Assembly (NCBI RefSeq): GCF_029948125.1
Contig: NZ_JASAMB010000012.1
Coordinates: 62,001-126,000 of the forward strand
DNA: 64,000 bases
Source of the DNA: Catellatospora sp. KI3
Lineage (GTDB): Bacteria; Actinomycetota; Actinomycetes; Mycobacteriales; Micromonosporaceae
Direction: 5' to 3'
This document shows positions 34,514-42,287 of the stretch, piece by piece. How positions within the stretch are numbered: position 1 is the first letter of the stretch; every line of letters starts with the position of its first letter. The notes beneath the pieces are model-generated. The model saw nothing but the letters and a program-made list of their open reading frames with translations. It had not been told where the DNA came from and searched no databases. The position numbers and the translations under genes were made by a program.

Positions 34514-35536
34514 CGCATCGTCAGGGAATTTGGGCAGGGTCGTGATGACGAGCTCGTCTTTTGGGCCGCGGCCGGTGCGGCCGCTGGCGGAGTAGCGAAG
34601 CTCGACGAGTCTCTTTTGAACGCGCCACTGCCGCACGCCAGGGCTGTGCGGCTGCACCGTCTTGGCCTGGTAGAGAGCGCGGATATCGGCGTGGTCGTCA
34701 TAGGACAGCACCCACCGGTAGGGAACGTGATGCAGAAGCTGAGCGGCAAGCTGCAGGTGATTGAACGCGGCGTACTCGGCCGTGTAGAGACGGTCTGCCT
34801 TGTCCACGTAAGGAGGATCAAGGTAGACGACGACGTCGCCGCTGGCGGCGTACTCCGGGAACTGCTCTCCGAAAAGCTTGAGGGTCTGCTGCCACTCACC
34901 GCGCCAGGCCGCCACGAGCCGTCCGGACCTGTACAGGTCGCCGACGAATCGGATGCGCTCAGCCAAGGCGTCCTTGTTGAATCGGCAGCCGATCGCGTAG
35001 TCCGATTCTTGTTTGCGTCCGCCGATGGGGCCGGCACGGCCATGCAGGATGCCGGAGAACGTGGTGCGGTTGAGGAAGAGGCACTTGACGGCGAGTTCAG
35101 GATCGTCAGGCGATTTCTGCTCGTAAGCGCGCCAGTAGTCCCAACGGTCGAGCGTCACCGGCTCGTCGATCATGCGATCGACCAGCCACTCAGGCCGCGT
35201 GGCGGCCGTGATCCAAAAGTTGGCGACGAGGGGGTCGGCGTCACCGATGATCGCATGGGAGACAATGCCGTCGGCCAGCAGGCGAAGTGTCGTGGCCGCT
35301 CCGCCTGCGAACGGCTCCAGGAAGAAGGGCGGCTTCTTGGCGTTGGCCTTGATCAGCTCGGCGATGCAACGGGCGATGCCGCTCTTGGCGCCCGGGTAGC
35401 GCAGCGGGCTGAGGTAGCGCATCGAGGCCCGATCCGGGTTCGGGAGCGGTCCGGCCTTGACGGTGGACGCGGTGGCAGCCTCGCTTGAGGCTGGCACCGC
35501 ATCGATGGGGCGGCCCCCGTTCGCCCTCTTCGTCAT
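34490..35536 (-). CDS. dam: Dam-type N6-adenine DNA methyltransferase
   Basis: A 348-residue D12-class adenine methyltransferase. SAM-binding motifs are YPGAKSGIARCIAELI and FLEPFAGGAATTLRLL; the catalytic motif is DPPY in VVYLDPPYVDKADRLY (about 238-241). RWVLSYDDHADIRALY is the usual post-catalytic strand. A Pro/Ala-rich N-terminal extension of about 35 residues precedes the domain. It is last in the herA-nurA-dam operon and overlaps nurA by 4 nt (ATGA). Methylation of host DNA could mark self against the HerA/NurA nuclease, though the target sequence is not readable (Dam relatives often use GATC). GC and codon use are less extreme than in flanking genes. Confidence 0.9.
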   Translation of the reverse strand: MTKRANGGRPIDAVPASSEAATASTVKAGPLPNPDRASMRYLSPLRYPGAKSGIARCIAELIKANAKKPPFFLEPFAGGAATTLRLLADGIVSHAIIGDADPLVANFWITAATRPEWLVDRMIDEPVTLDRWDYWRAYEQKSPDDPELAVKCLFLNRTTFSGILHGRAGPIGGRKQESDYAIGCRFNKDALAERIRFVGDLYRSGRLVAAWRGEWQQTLKLFGEQFPEYAASGDVVVYLDPPYVDKADRLYTAEYAAFNHLQLAAQLLHHVPYRWVLSYDDHADIRALYQAKTVQPHSPGVRQWRVQKRLVELRYSASGRTGRGPKDELVITTLPKFPDDASFRAVEI

Positions 35537-36891
35537 TGCGCCATGCCCAGCTTCTGCTGCGCGACGAGCTTAAGTACGTCGGTGCCCACGCCGATGGGAT
35601 ATGCGGCAGTTCCGTGGGCCAAGGCGATCGGTACCAGCGCGTTGAGGTACATGGTTGAGCCAGTCCGGTCGATTACGTCGAGGATGGCAGGCATCGTCGG
35701 ATAGTGCTGAGGCTCGGGGCGCCCGCCCTGCTTGCTGTAGGGCGTTCCGGTGGCTGGCGGGATGGTGACGACGAGTACGCGTCCATCTGTGGCGCGATAG
35801 ATGAACTTGCGGCCCCAGTAGGTGGCCTGACCGTAGTTCTTCGGGTTGGGGTTGTTGGTTACGTGTGCGATGACCTCGTCATCGATCACAAGGAGCTGGC
35901 CAGGCTCCAGGACGTCGTAGCGTGCCATCGCTTCGGCGAAGTCGACGAACTCGCTGGACTTCTCCACGCCGCAGATAAACGGACCGAGCGTCCCGGGCTG
36001 GGTCATCGACTGGATGAACGCCAACGTGGGGGTCTTCAGGGGTGCGGTAACGCCTTGCGCCGCGAGAGGGCCGTCGACGATGAACAGCGTCTTGGGGAGG
36101 TAGGAGTTGCGGGCGGATCGCCACAGCAGGGTCATAAGGCCGATGACGACCAGGAGCTCGACGATCTGCATCAGGCGGGTCAGCGGCAGCTCGTTCGTCC
36201 CCTCGTCGGTAACGTCTTCGGTGAGCCGCAGCTTGTCGATCGGCACGACCTCGGCGCTGCACGCGGGGCAGGTGGTGCCGGTGGGCTCCACCGCGATGTT
36301 CTTCTGAGGGCAGGCGACGCAGTCGACCGGGATGGTGCTGGCGGGCCGGTCCGGTGTTCCGTGCAGCAGGTACAGCAGCTCCAGCAAGGTCTGGTTGAGG
36401 CCGTTGACCTCGACCCGTTTGCGCTGGAACAGGTCGAATACGGCCTCGCGCCAGGACTGCTTGATGTCGATGCCCTGGCGGGTGTAGGCACCGGCGGTGG
36501 GCAGGTCGAGGGCGACCAGCGCCCTCCGGGCCGCCTGGTGCAGGACCACCGGGTCCACGAAGCGCTCCTGGCGTTGCGTCTCCAGCGCGCCAAGATCGAG
36601 ATAGACGGCCCCGGCTTGGACGTAGCCATAGCGGACCGAAGGCAGCCCCGCCCGCGCCTCGACGACCATGCGGGAGCCGTCGACCGCGATGGCGTGGCTC
36701 AGGGTCGCGGCCGCGCCGTCGGGCACAAGCTCTGAACGCTTCTTGATCTTGCCCGCGAGCCACTGCGTATCAGCAAGGTGCTCAACCGGCACGTAGAACT
36801 CCGCGCGCTCAGCAAGCGCGCGGACCACCGTATAGGTGTGTGCAGTGCGGCTGGCTCGCTCGAAGCCGCCGTGTCCATCGTCGTAGGGCAT
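35533..36891 (-). CDS. nurA: NurA-type nuclease with zinc-ribbon insert
   Basis: A 452-residue protein resembling NurA 5'-3' nucleases. AIAVDGSRM (Asp at about 67) supplies the first metal-binding Asp, and LFIVDGPLAAQG (about 269-280) looks like the second RNase-H-like strand. FICGVEKSSEFVDFAE and WGRKFIYRATDG occur at the expected C-terminal places. An insert carries CVACPQKN and CPACSAEV (about 191-211), a four-Cys zinc ribbon unusual for archaeal NurA. It lies 18 nt downstream of a HerA-type ATPase, the normal partner, with which it would form a DNA-translocating nuclease. Identification rests on these motifs plus context. ATG with GGGAGAACGGG upstream. Confidence 0.75.
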   Translation of the reverse strand: MPYDDGHGGFERASRTAHTYTVVRALAERAEFYVPVEHLADTQWLAGKIKKRSELVPDGAAATLSHAIAVDGSRMVVEARAGLPSVRYGYVQAGAVYLDLGALETQRQERFVDPVVLHQAARRALVALDLPTAGAYTRQGIDIKQSWREAVFDLFQRKRVEVNGLNQTLLELLYLLHGTPDRPASTIPVDCVACPQKNIAVEPTGTTCPACSAEVVPIDKLRLTEDVTDEGTNELPLTRLMQIVELLVVIGLMTLLWRSARNSYLPKTLFIVDGPLAAQGVTAPLKTPTLAFIQSMTQPGTLGPFICGVEKSSEFVDFAEAMARYDVLEPGQLLVIDDEVIAHVTNNPNPKNYGQATYWGRKFIYRATDGRVLVVTIPPATGTPYSKQGGRPEPQHYPTMPAILDVIDRTGSTMYLNALVPIALAHGTAAYPIGVGTDVLKLVAQQKLGMAQ

Positions 36892-36909
36892 CCCGTTCTC
36901 CCGGCAAGA

Positions 36910-39063
36910 TCAGAGGAGGGTACCCTGAGTGGGTGGAGGCACCAGAGCCGACTCGCCCGCGACCGCGCGAGCCTCGTTGACGACCTCCAGGCCGTAGCGA
37001 TCGATCTGCACCGGCACGATGAACGGTGACGACATGGTCTTCAGCCGCACGTAGCCCTTGTCCTCAGCCTTGATGATGCTGTCTGCGTGCGCGGCGAAGT
37101 CGTAGAAGCGCGACAGTTCCTGCACCTCGCGGGTGTTGTTCAGGTGAGCGACGACCCAGTTCTTGGTGTTGGCGAGCACCTCGTGTGCGACGCCCGTCAC
37201 CTCCTGCGTCGCATATACGAGGCCGATGTTGAGCTTCGCAGCCTCCTTCGCAAGATCCACCCATGGGTCGGAGCGATCTTTGTCGAACTTGCGCCGGTCG
37301 AACAGGTTGTGCGCCTCCTCGACCACGACCTGGATGCTCGGCGGCTTTGTCCCGGAGGTAAAGATCTCGGTCTGCTTGGCGATCAACCGGTAGACGATCG
37401 CCTCAGACAGCCGCTTGATCACAGCCTCCGCGCCCAGGTGCAGGTCAACGATGATCACGCGCCCCGCAACGAGATCCTCGTGGATCTCGTCGGCGACATC
37501 GCGCTTGGTGTTCTCGTTGTGGAAACGGTTGAGCTTGATCAAGTTACGGTAGCCGCGGACCCGGCTACTCAGGGACTGCCCGGTAAAGATCGGCTCCGTC
37601 GACTGCCAGCGCACGTCATCGGTGAACTCCTTCGCCGCGACGCTGCCTGCCTCCCGCAAGTCGATAACCTTCTGAACCACTTCAATCATGTTCTCGGCAC
37701 GGATCGCGCACATGCCGTTTCCGTTAGGCAACAGCCGCAGAAGTGGCTCCTTGGCCTCCTCCTCACCGTCGCTGGGTGCTGGCTTCGGGGGGTCGATGGC
37801 CTCGCGAAGCTCCTTCTTCACCGGCACGAGCACGCTGTACCCGGTCGGCGGCTTGAAGCCAGCCTTCAGCAGGGACGCGTACAAGGCCAGACGCCCTCGC
37901 TGTGCGTACGCCGTGGCACGGCGGTCGCTGCGGTCGTCCTCGAAGCTTGCCTGCGCAAAGTCCTGCACGTATCCCGACGAGCTGTCAGCAAGCTCGCCCG
38001 CCACCATGGCCTGCACCGCGCCGATTTGCTGGGGATCGAAGAAGTTGATGCCGAGCGGCCGCACGTGCGACTGCGAGCCATCCGCGCCGAACTTGTAGAT
38101 GCTCACGTGATTCGGGCCGATGGCCGCGATCTCCGTGCCGTCCTGGGTGTTCGGGTTGGCGTACTCGCCTTGCGGGTCGAAGATCAGTTGTCCGATTGGT
38201 GCCTCGCCCATCCGCCTGCGCCGTTCGGACACCATGAACACGCGGGCGGTCACGGTCTTCATCGTGTTGGACTTGCCCATCCGGGTCATGCCGAACATGC
38301 CGGTCTTCTGGCCGACGAAGTCCTCGACGTTGATCTCGACTGCTGCGTCAGCGTGGCCTGCGGCCCGAGCGCGACGCCGCGTCGAGGAGTACCGCACGAC
38401 GCCGATCCGCACACGCTGGACACTCTGGTCCGCGACGGGCTTGAGATAGGAGGCGATGGAGGACAGCCCATCGCCAATGGGCTTGTACACGCGGTACGTA
38501 GCGGTAGCGTAGAAGTTGTCGACGTCATGTCCCCAGTCCAGGACCATCTCGCCGTCGAGCTGCTCCTCGTAGAAGGTGCCGAGGATGCGGCAATCCAGGC
38601 CAGTGAAGGAGATCCGTTCCTTCGTGTACGGGTCGATGCCAAGTACGTCGTCGGTCGTGGGTATGCGCCCACCGACCAAGGCTTGCCGCAGAGCCTCTTC
38701 GCGCACGCTCAGCAGATCGCGTTCCATCGCGAGGTTCGCGACTCCTTCGACGCGCAGGAGAAGAACCTCATCATCGTCAGGATCGCTAACCTTGCGGCCG
38801 GAGATGTCACGTGCCGTCGCCAGCAGGAAGCAGAATGGCGGGATGCCACCAGCATCGGCCTTCCACTTGTCGGCGGTCAGAACCAGCGCTCGCTCGTAAT
38901 CCAAGCGGTACACGCCGCCGACCTCAACTGCCCGCGACGGATCAAGAAGCTCGCGTTGCAACAACGATCCACGCCCGACTCCCGGGACCAGCTCGACCAC
39001 ATCGACCCCCTTCGTGTCCCCGAGATCGTACTCAATCCTTACGACACAGAGTGGCCCCGTCAC
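36910..39063 (-). CDS. herA: HerA-family hexameric DNA-translocating ATPase
   Basis: A 717-residue HerA/DUF87 ATPase. A HAS-barrel-like N-terminal domain (about 1-120) is followed by the RecA/FtsK-like core: Walker A GMTRMGKSN (about 258-266), a Walker-B-like IFDPQGEY strand, and Walker B VVVEEAHNLF (about 579-588). A conserved TQEVTGVAHEVLANTKNWV segment carries the sensor/arginine-finger region, and NFFDPQQIGAVQAMV is typical of HerA. A charged insert lies about residues 400-440. The GTG at 39063 (VTGPLCVVRIEYD) begins the HAS-barrel; the ORF upstream is a shadow of the IS110 gene. HerA pumps dsDNA into NurA. IS110 has landed about 140 bp upstream of the start. Confidence 0.88.
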   Translation of the reverse strand: MTGPLCVVRIEYDLGDTKGVDVVELVPGVGRGSLLQRELLDPSRAVEVGGVYRLDYERALVLTADKWKADAGGIPPFCFLLATARDISGRKVSDPDDDEVLLLRVEGVANLAMERDLLSVREEALRQALVGGRIPTTDDVLGIDPYTKERISFTGLDCRILGTFYEEQLDGEMVLDWGHDVDNFYATATYRVYKPIGDGLSSIASYLKPVADQSVQRVRIGVVRYSSTRRRARAAGHADAAVEINVEDFVGQKTGMFGMTRMGKSNTMKTVTARVFMVSERRRRMGEAPIGQLIFDPQGEYANPNTQDGTEIAAIGPNHVSIYKFGADGSQSHVRPLGINFFDPQQIGAVQAMVAGELADSSSGYVQDFAQASFEDDRSDRRATAYAQRGRLALYASLLKAGFKPPTGYSVLVPVKKELREAIDPPKPAPSDGEEEAKEPLLRLLPNGNGMCAIRAENMIEVVQKVIDLREAGSVAAKEFTDDVRWQSTEPIFTGQSLSSRVRGYRNLIKLNRFHNENTKRDVADEIHEDLVAGRVIIVDLHLGAEAVIKRLSEAIVYRLIAKQTEIFTSGTKPPSIQVVVEEAHNLFDRRKFDKDRSDPWVDLAKEAAKLNIGLVYATQEVTGVAHEVLANTKNWVVAHLNNTREVQELSRFYDFAAHADSIIKAEDKGYVRLKTMSSPFIVPVQIDRYGLEVVNEARAVAGESALVPPPTQGTLL

Positions 39064-39209
39064 GGACAGTTCGCCGTTACCCGATTGGGGGTTTTCCCGG
39101 CGGCTCGGGCACGAGTCGATTACGCAGCATCGCCGCCCTTCGGCCACGCCGCGGTTGCGGCGCGGCCGAGTCAGCGTCGCGATGTGCTCGCCTGATGCTC
39201 CTATGGATG

Positions 39210-40268
39210 TCAAGCGCTTGTGATCGCGGCGAAGTCGGCCAGTAGCGCTTCGTGTACTTCGCGGACGATGTAGCGCTTGAGGCAGCGCATGATCTCTTTC
39301 TTGGTCAGACCCTGCTTGGTGCGTCGGTCGACGTAGTCGCGGGTGCGTGGGTCCCAGCGCATGCGGCAGAGCGCGATGGTGTGCAGGGCGCTGTTGGCGG
39401 CCCGGTCGCCGCCGCGGTTGAGGCGGTGGCGGTCGGTGCGTCCGGAGCTGGCGGGGATCGGCGCGGCGCCGCACAGGTGTGCCAGGGCTGCTTCCGAGCG
39501 CAGCCGGTCGGGGTTGTCACCGGCGGTGGCCAGCAGCTGTCCGGCGACTTCCGGGCCGACGCCCTTGAGCGCGCTCAGCCGTGGCGCGGTGCGGGCGATC
39601 ACCGGACGCAGCCGCCGGTCGGCTTGAGCGATCTCGGCGTCGAGAGCCTGGACGCGGCCGGCGACCGCGGCCAGTGCGGCCCTGGTCGCCTGGGCCGGGT
39701 CGGTCATGGCGGTGTCGTCGCAGTTCAGGCCTGCGCAGGCGGTGACCGTCATGGCGGTGCTCAGTCCGGCCAGGTCGGCGCGGATGTCCTCGGGTGCCGC
39801 CGTGATCAGGCCGTGAAGCTGGTTGAGCGCCGCGGTGCGTGCCTTGACCGCGCCCCGGCGGGCCACGCGCAGGGCGCGGATGGCCTCGACCGGGCCGGTG
39901 CGGGTCTTAGGTGTTCCGGTCGCCTGTCCGGACAGTGCGGCGCGGGCTGCGGCGACGGCGTCGATCGGGTCGGACTTGCCTTTGGTCCGGCGGGTCTTGC
40001 GGTCGGGCCGGTCGACCTCGACCAGGTCGACGCCTTCGCCGGTCAGGTAGCGGGCCAGGCCGGCTCCGTAGGCGCCGGTGCCCTCGATCCCTACCTTGAC
40101 CGGCCGCCCGTGTGAGCGCAGCCAGGCCAGTAGCTGCCGGTAGCCCGCCGCAGTCGCGGGAAACTGCTGGTCTGCCAGTACCCGGCCGGTCTGGTCGATC
40201 ACGGCGGCGTGGTGGGTCTTGCCGTGGGTGTCTATCCCGCCCGTGACCGGGCGCTTCTTGGCTGCCAT
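39210..40268 (-). CDS. IS110-family transposase (DEDD + Tnp20)
   Basis: A 352-residue bridge-RNA-type recombinase. The RuvC-like DEDD set is intact: Asp12 (GGIDTHGKTHHAAVID), Glu62 (VGIEGTGAYG), Asp100 and Asp103 (KSDPIDAVAAARAA). The C-terminal transposase-20 domain has LKGVGPEVAGQLLA and AHLCGAAPIPASSGRTDRHRLNRGG, with the catalytic Ser-type region near ANSALHTIA. The length is complete, so the element may be active. The start is ATG 40268 after GAGGCGACGG; the upstream extension in frame has no family similarity. The stop codon TGA is embedded in the outward-facing TTGACA. Confidence 0.93.
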   Translation of the reverse strand: MAAKKRPVTGGIDTHGKTHHAAVIDQTGRVLADQQFPATAAGYRQLLAWLRSHGRPVKVGIEGTGAYGAGLARYLTGEGVDLVEVDRPDRKTRRTKGKSDPIDAVAAARAALSGQATGTPKTRTGPVEAIRALRVARRGAVKARTAALNQLHGLITAAPEDIRADLAGLSTAMTVTACAGLNCDDTAMTDPAQATRAALAAVAGRVQALDAEIAQADRRLRPVIARTAPRLSALKGVGPEVAGQLLATAGDNPDRLRSEAALAHLCGAAPIPASSGRTDRHRLNRGGDRAANSALHTIALCRMRWDPRTRDYVDRRTKQGLTKKEIMRCLKRYIVREVHEALLADFAAITSA

Positions 40269-40370
40269 GCTGGAACCGTCGCCTCTTTCGCTTGCACCGA
40301 ACAGAGTCGGCACGCACCCGCCGGGACGGCGGACAAGACAGTGACGGGACCTCTTGCACAGGCTCCTATG
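40269..40370 (-). ncRNA. Candidate bridge-RNA region of the IS110 left end
   Basis: About 100 nt between the left-end core and the transposase start. IS110 elements encode their guide (bridge) RNA in this non-coding end. A CCGCC-GGGA-CGGCGG type hairpin is visible around 40318-40333. The space is shorter than in IS621, so the RNA would have to run into the coding sequence. I cannot place its loops or guides. Confidence 0.35.
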
Positions 40371-40546
40371 AAGTCACATGCCCGACCAGTGACGTGCAGG
40401 AACGGGCACCCGGACGGTCGACGAATCCTCACGAGGACAGAAATCGTCGGTCAGGCGGTGGGTCAGACCGCCCAGGTGACCCGCTCCTACATCCTCACTG
40501 TCAGGCGTCCATCGTGGTGACACAGACCAAATGCTACGGTGAAGCC
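40371..40546. other. Spacer between IS110 and tnpB
   Basis: A 176-bp segment. It contains a hairpin GGCGG/CCGCC near 40464-40480 and a CTGTCA/TGACA dyad around 40498-40521, one of which may belong to the left end of the TnpB element. An ORF beginning in the IS core (ATG 40368) runs 50 codons (MKSHARPVTCRNGHPDGR onward) to 40520. It could be a fragment of a host gene but is not supported enough to call. Confidence 0.3.
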
Positions 40547-41758
40547 GTGAAGCTGGTGGTGCAGGTCAAGCTCCAGCCCACGCCGCAGCAGGCGTCGTCG
40601 CTGGAAGCGACCCTGCGAGCCTGCAACACGGCGGCTTGTGAAGCGGCCGCCGTGGCACGCCGGACCGGCGTCTATCGCAACTACGACCTGCGCAGAGACG
40701 TCTACCAAGCGGTCAAGGGCGAGCATCGGCTCGGCGCGCAAGCGGCCCAGCACGTGATCAAGAAGGTCAGCGACGCGTACAAGACGCTGTCGTCCAACAT
40801 CCGGGCCGGCAACCTCGGCAGGCCTGGATCAAAACGCCGCCGTGACGCCGAGTCTAGGCCGGTGTCATTTCGATGGGATGCCGCGCAGCCCTACGACGCG
40901 CGGATGCTGTCCTGGCAGGCAGACGCCGGTACCGTGTCGATCTGGACTGTCGACGGCCGATGCAAGGGCGTGGCGTACACCGGGTCACCGCAACAGCTCA
41001 AAGCCGTGGCAAGCCTGCCGCTCGGGGAGTGCGACCTGGTCCACCGCGACGGCATGTGGTTTCTGTACGCCACGGTCGAGGTAGCCGAGCAGGCGACGTA
41101 CGAACCTGACGGCTTCCTCGGCGTGGACATGGGCATCGCCAACATCGCCTACGACTCCGACGGCAACCGCCATGCCGGAACACGGCTCAACGGCTACCGC
41201 CGCCGCCAGCAGAGGCTGCGAAAACGGCTGCAGACCAAATCCACGAAGTCGGCGCGCAGGCTGCTGGCCCGGCGCCGCCGCAAGGAAACGCGCCACGCCG
41301 CGAACGTCAACCACCTCATCGCCAAGACCATCGTGACCGAGGCTGCACGCACCGGCCGCGGCATCGCCGTCGAAAAACTGACGGGCATCCGCGACCGGGT
41401 CCGGCTCCGAAAGCCCCAACGGGTCACCCTTTCCTCATGGTCTTTCCACCAACTCGGCGCGTTCCTGACCTACAAGGCACACCGAGCTGGTGTCCCACTG
41501 GTCCAGGTCGACCCGCGCTACACCTCCCAGACCTGCAACCGGTGCGGGCACCGCGACAAACGCAACCGGCCCGATCAGGAAACGTTCACCTGTCGATCGT
41601 GCGGGGTCGTTGCCCACGCCGATCACAATGCGGCCCTCAACATCGCCCAACGCGGTGTCGAGGACTGGGGCGCAGTCAATCGCCCGCACGCGGCCTCACC
41701 TCGTAGCCAGCCAGGACGAGAGACCTGCAAGCCTGGCCCTTCAGGGCCGGGTAGTTGA
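40547..41758 (+). CDS. tnpB: TnpB RNA-guided nuclease (lone IS200/IS605-type accessory gene)
   Basis: A 403-residue TnpB. The N-terminal wedge begins VKLVVQVKLQPTPQQASSLE. The split RuvC nuclease has Asp194 (GVDMGIANIAYD), Glu276 (IAVEKLTGI) and Asp359 (HADHNAALNIA). The zinc finger is CNRCGH (Cys330 onward) and CRSCG. All catalytic residues are kept, so RNA-guided dsDNA cleavage is possible. No TnpA is nearby, so the element is non-autonomous or domesticated. GTG 40547 is chosen at the conserved N-terminus with GGTGA upstream; in-frame GTGs at 40514 and 40517 would add about 10 residues. The C-terminal tail after NIAQRG is low-complexity and overlaps the expected omega RNA. Confidence 0.93.
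   Translation: MKLVVQVKLQPTPQQASSLEATLRACNTAACEAAAVARRTGVYRNYDLRRDVYQAVKGEHRLGAQAAQHVIKKVSDAYKTLSSNIRAGNLGRPGSKRRRDAESRPVSFRWDAAQPYDARMLSWQADAGTVSIWTVDGRCKGVAYTGSPQQLKAVASLPLGECDLVHRDGMWFLYATVEVAEQATYEPDGFLGVDMGIANIAYDSDGNRHAGTRLNGYRRRQQRLRKRLQTKSTKSARRLLARRRRKETRHAANVNHLIAKTIVTEAARTGRGIAVEKLTGIRDRVRLRKPQRVTLSSWSFHQLGAFLTYKAHRAGVPLVQVDPRYTSQTCNRCGHRDKRNRPDQETFTCRSCGVVAHADHNAALNIAQRGVEDWGAVNRPHAASPRSQPGRETCKPGPSGPGS
41640..41758 (+). ncRNA. Candidate omega RNA (right-end RNA) of the TnpB element
   Basis: TnpB guides are transcribed from the 3' end of tnpB through the right end. Here a hairpin CCTGGCCC-TTCA-GGGCCGGG (41732-41751, one G-U pair) followed by GTAGTTGAC looks like the right-end stem. 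The guide would be the flank just after about 41759. The 5' limit given is arbitrary. Confidence 0.45.
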
Positions 41759-41768
41759 CCGGATCCGG

Positions 41769-42278
41769 GTGACGTTGCGGCCGGACGAACGTGGTGCCGC
41801 CCACGCCGACCTGCGACGGCAGGTGCCCAGGGTGCTACCCCTGCCCGAGGATCTGCCCGACGACGCCGTGGTCGGCCACGATGTCACCGCGAGCCCTTCG
41901 GGCGGCTACCGGCTCTTCGAGCGCGTCTGGTCCGGTGCCGGCGCCGCCAAGACCATGTCGCTCGATCTGAGCAGCTCCGACGACGGCATCACGGTGCATG
42001 CGGCACCCACCTCAGCGGTGTATCCGCGCCTGTGGGCATCGCGCCGCCTGTTCACGCTGGCACCCGGCGAGGCGGCCCGCTACGAGGCCAACTTCCGGTT
42101 CCGGGGCTGCCAGTGCACGGCGAACTGGTGGTATGAGGAGTGGACGGTCAACATCGCCAACGCCGCCGCGACGCCGGAGCTGTTCCTCGAGCGCACCCCG
42201 CGCCACCAGGTCGATCACCGCGTCAACCTCTACGGCGCGCACAGCCCGAAGCGCACCGGATCCGCGCACCGGCGGTAG
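41769..42278 (+). CDS. Hypothetical protein, possibly 5'-truncated by the TnpB element
   Basis: A frame of 169 codons from GTG 41769, starting only 10 nt after the tnpB stop. It contains RVTLRPDERGAAHADLRRQV, GGYRLFERVWSGAG, MSLDLSSSDDGITVHAAPTSA and a Cys/Trp-rich FRGCQCTANWWYEEWTVNIANAA, which look like a structured beta-rich domain; I do not recognise the family. The frame is open upstream through the end of tnpB, and no clear ribosome-binding site precedes the GTG, so it may be the 3' part of a larger gene cut by the element. Codon use matches the high-GC host genes, not the herA-nurA-dam block. Confidence 0.55.
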   Translation: MTLRPDERGAAHADLRRQVPRVLPLPEDLPDDAVVGHDVTASPSGGYRLFERVWSGAGAAKTMSLDLSSSDDGITVHAAPTSAVYPRLWASRRLFTLAPGEAARYEANFRFRGCQCTANWWYEEWTVNIANAAATPELFLERTPRHQVDHRVNLYGAHSPKRTGSAHRR

Positions 42279-42287
42279 CCTGCCCGG

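Larger units (their letters stand above)
39197..40370 (-). mobile_element. IS110-family insertion sequence with 9-bp repeated core
   Basis: The transposase is flanked by the direct repeat GCTCCTATG at 39197-39205 and 40362-40370, which I take as the right- and left-end cores. The right end is short (about 5 nt beyond the stop), the left end about 95 nt, giving an element of about 1.17 kb with no terminal inverted repeats, as in the IS110 family. TTGACA on the minus strand at 39213-39208 sits in the right end facing outward, the position from which IS110 circles form a junction promoter. Confidence 0.75.

Noticed and set aside
37087-39195. A 702-codon plus-strand ORF antisense to herA
   Set aside because: No recognisable motif, no ribosome-binding site, and codon-position bias belongs to the minus strand, where HerA motifs are intact.
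39197-41758. CRISPR-like or composite transposon structure
   Set aside because: No spaced direct repeats are present; the IS110 and TnpB elements have unrelated ends and opposite orientation, so no composite element is supported.
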